NCBI GenBank assembly: GCA_963682055.1
Contig: OY821742.1
Coordinates: 34,939,060-35,003,059 of the forward strand
Origin: Primula veris
Lineage: Eukaryota > Streptophyta > Magnoliopsida > Ericales > Primulaceae
Reading direction: 5' to 3'
Length of the DNA stretch: 64,000 bases
Shown: positions 63,047 to 64,000 of the stretch, piece by piece
How the letters are laid out: the number at the start of each line of letters is the position of its first letter
Numbering within the stretch: position 1 is the first letter of the stretch
Made by a program: the position numbers and the translations under genes
The notes under the pieces: generated by a model
Database searches by the model: none
Told to the model about the DNA's origin: nothing
Seen by the model: the letters and a program-made list of their open reading frames with translations, nothing else

Positions 63047-63659
63047 GGTTGCAACTGGGGTTAGAACCTTACTTAGAACCTTGCAGTGGGTTTCTACAGC
63101 AGGCCTAGGGTTTTACAGAGGTGAGAGAGAGAGAGTTATTCTGTAAAAAGTAATTGATTTTGGATAGTAAAAAGATGTTTGTATAAATAGCAATAAAGAC
63201 CATATCTTTTTGAAATTGGAAATAGATACATGCAAATCAATTAAGAGACAGATTTTGGCTTAAAAATAGGAAGTATTTTATCAACAGAATTTTGAAAAAT
63301 AAATCATACTATGATCACGAAAGAAACAGTTGGCATTAAGATAAATTCAGCCAATTAAACAGATAAACATTCCTTTTTCAAAACAGATTCATCCAAAATT
63401 TGAAAATTCAAAAATTGAAGCTTTAAGGAAATTTGACTTGAGTCAAGATAAAGAACACTTAAACAGATATCTAACTTTTAGGATAGCAAAAGAAACCTAG
63501 CAATTTACTCACGAAAATATGTTTATCAAAGAATAACTCTAATAAAGATTAAATTTTAGGAGCTTAAATTGAGCAAATCCGTTTTTATATCTACACAAAA
63601 ACTAGTTTGATGACCTCAGCAAGGAAAGAGTATAAGTGATGTCAAAATTTTACAAGACT
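63047..63659 (-). other. 5' flank of the plant transposon-domain ORF, no other gene seen
   Basis: The leader has GGTTGCAACTGGGGTTAGAACC-like half-sites at 63050-63080 and a GA/CT microsatellite (GAGAGAGAGAGAG near 63125). TATTTATA on the minus strand (about 63183-63190) could serve as a TATA box about 140 bp before the ATG. The rest is AT-rich. Confidence 0.45.
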
Positions 63660-63667
63660 TTGTCTTG

Positions 63668-63830
63668 ACAGCTATAACAGAGACTGAGGTTTCAACTGAT
63701 GTTTCAACTGAGCTTGCAACCAGTATTTTTAACACGAGGTTTCAACTGATGTTGCAACTGAACTTCCAACCAACTATAGAGAGTGTGAGGTTTCAACTGA
63801 TCTTGCAACTGAACTTGCAACCATCATATA
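63668..63830. repeat. ~53 bp repeats with TTGCAAC/TTTCAAC motifs
   Basis: Three units of TGAGGTTTCAACTGATNTT, GCAACTGA(A/G)CTTGCAACC (with TTCCAACC in one) lie at about 63684, 63732 and 63786. They are related to the LTR motif clusters at 60200 and 61110. From 63860 to the window end I see no gene. Confidence 0.82.
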
Positions 63831-64000
63831 AAATTGCACTTTGTGCTTGCAACTCTATTACCAGAGAGGTTTTTTAAGGACAATTTACCTCACATCTGTT
63901 TTTGAGACACCAAAAAAGCGGCTTTTTCAAGACAAAAACATCATAGCTCAAAATAAGACTTTAACCTTAGAAATAAAACTTATTAAAGGTACTCAATACA

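Overview
This is nuclear DNA from a flowering plant, most likely a eudicot. The reasons are AT-rich intergenic DNA, GT-AG introns, a plant-type MORC ATPase gene with 19 coding exons, CCCTAAA telomere-type repeats, a degraded fragment of plastid ndhA, and several plant transposon families (Mutator-like, Ty3/gypsy Tat, Copia of Sirevirus type, LINE, MITEs). I cannot name the species. All coordinates were read by eye from the sequence.

Region 1 (1-8331) is transposon-derived. A 56-57 bp tandem array (1-545) leads into an intact four-exon plant mobile domain (PMD) gene (674-3024). A telomere-like block follows (3241-3700), then a Mutator-like transposase gene whose single uninterrupted 898-residue ORF ends in an OTU-type cysteine protease domain (4430-7126). 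Near-perfect palindromes built on one core (ACCGTA...TACGGT) flank the transposase gene on both sides, and one lies just upstream of its TATA box. The two genes may be carried by one element.

Region 2 (8332-25570) starts with gene-poor AT-rich DNA that includes a diverged ~190 bp tandem array (11200-12790). A NUPT fragment of plastid ndhA (15985-16405) lies upstream of the host gene of the window, a MORC-family GHKL ATPase (16739-25039). Its exons join in frame into a 669-residue protein. Plant MORC proteins act in transposon silencing and RNA-directed DNA methylation.

Region 3 (27184-44384) is a complete 17.2 kb Tat-lineage Ty3/gypsy element on the minus strand. It has 554 bp LTRs, a CTTTA target duplication, an intact gag, and a pol broken by six in-frame stops and one frameshift. 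Between pol and the 3' LTR lies about 9 kb of opposite-strand sequence. It holds eight coding units, mostly small coiled-coil proteins, several with their own TATA box, plus a spliced gene of the 'putative gypsy type transposon' kind and a 73 bp tandem array. This antisense cluster is the most unusual system in the window.

Region 4 (44385-57538) holds a TRIM-like element, an inverted LTR remnant, a truncated LINE and a second complete LTR element (48486-57538, TSD TGTTA). The second element has 1.88 kb LTRs, an initiator-Met-type primer site and no coding capacity. Its LTRs carry a three-fold module with a hairpin whose stem shows compensatory changes between units and in the inverted remnant.

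Region 5 (57544-64000) has AT-rich intergenic DNA, two hairpin MITEs (one with a 9 bp TSD), and the 3' end of a minus-strand Copia element. That end consists of an LTR, several polypurine-tract copies and a 430-residue plant transposon-domain protein, and it runs off the window.
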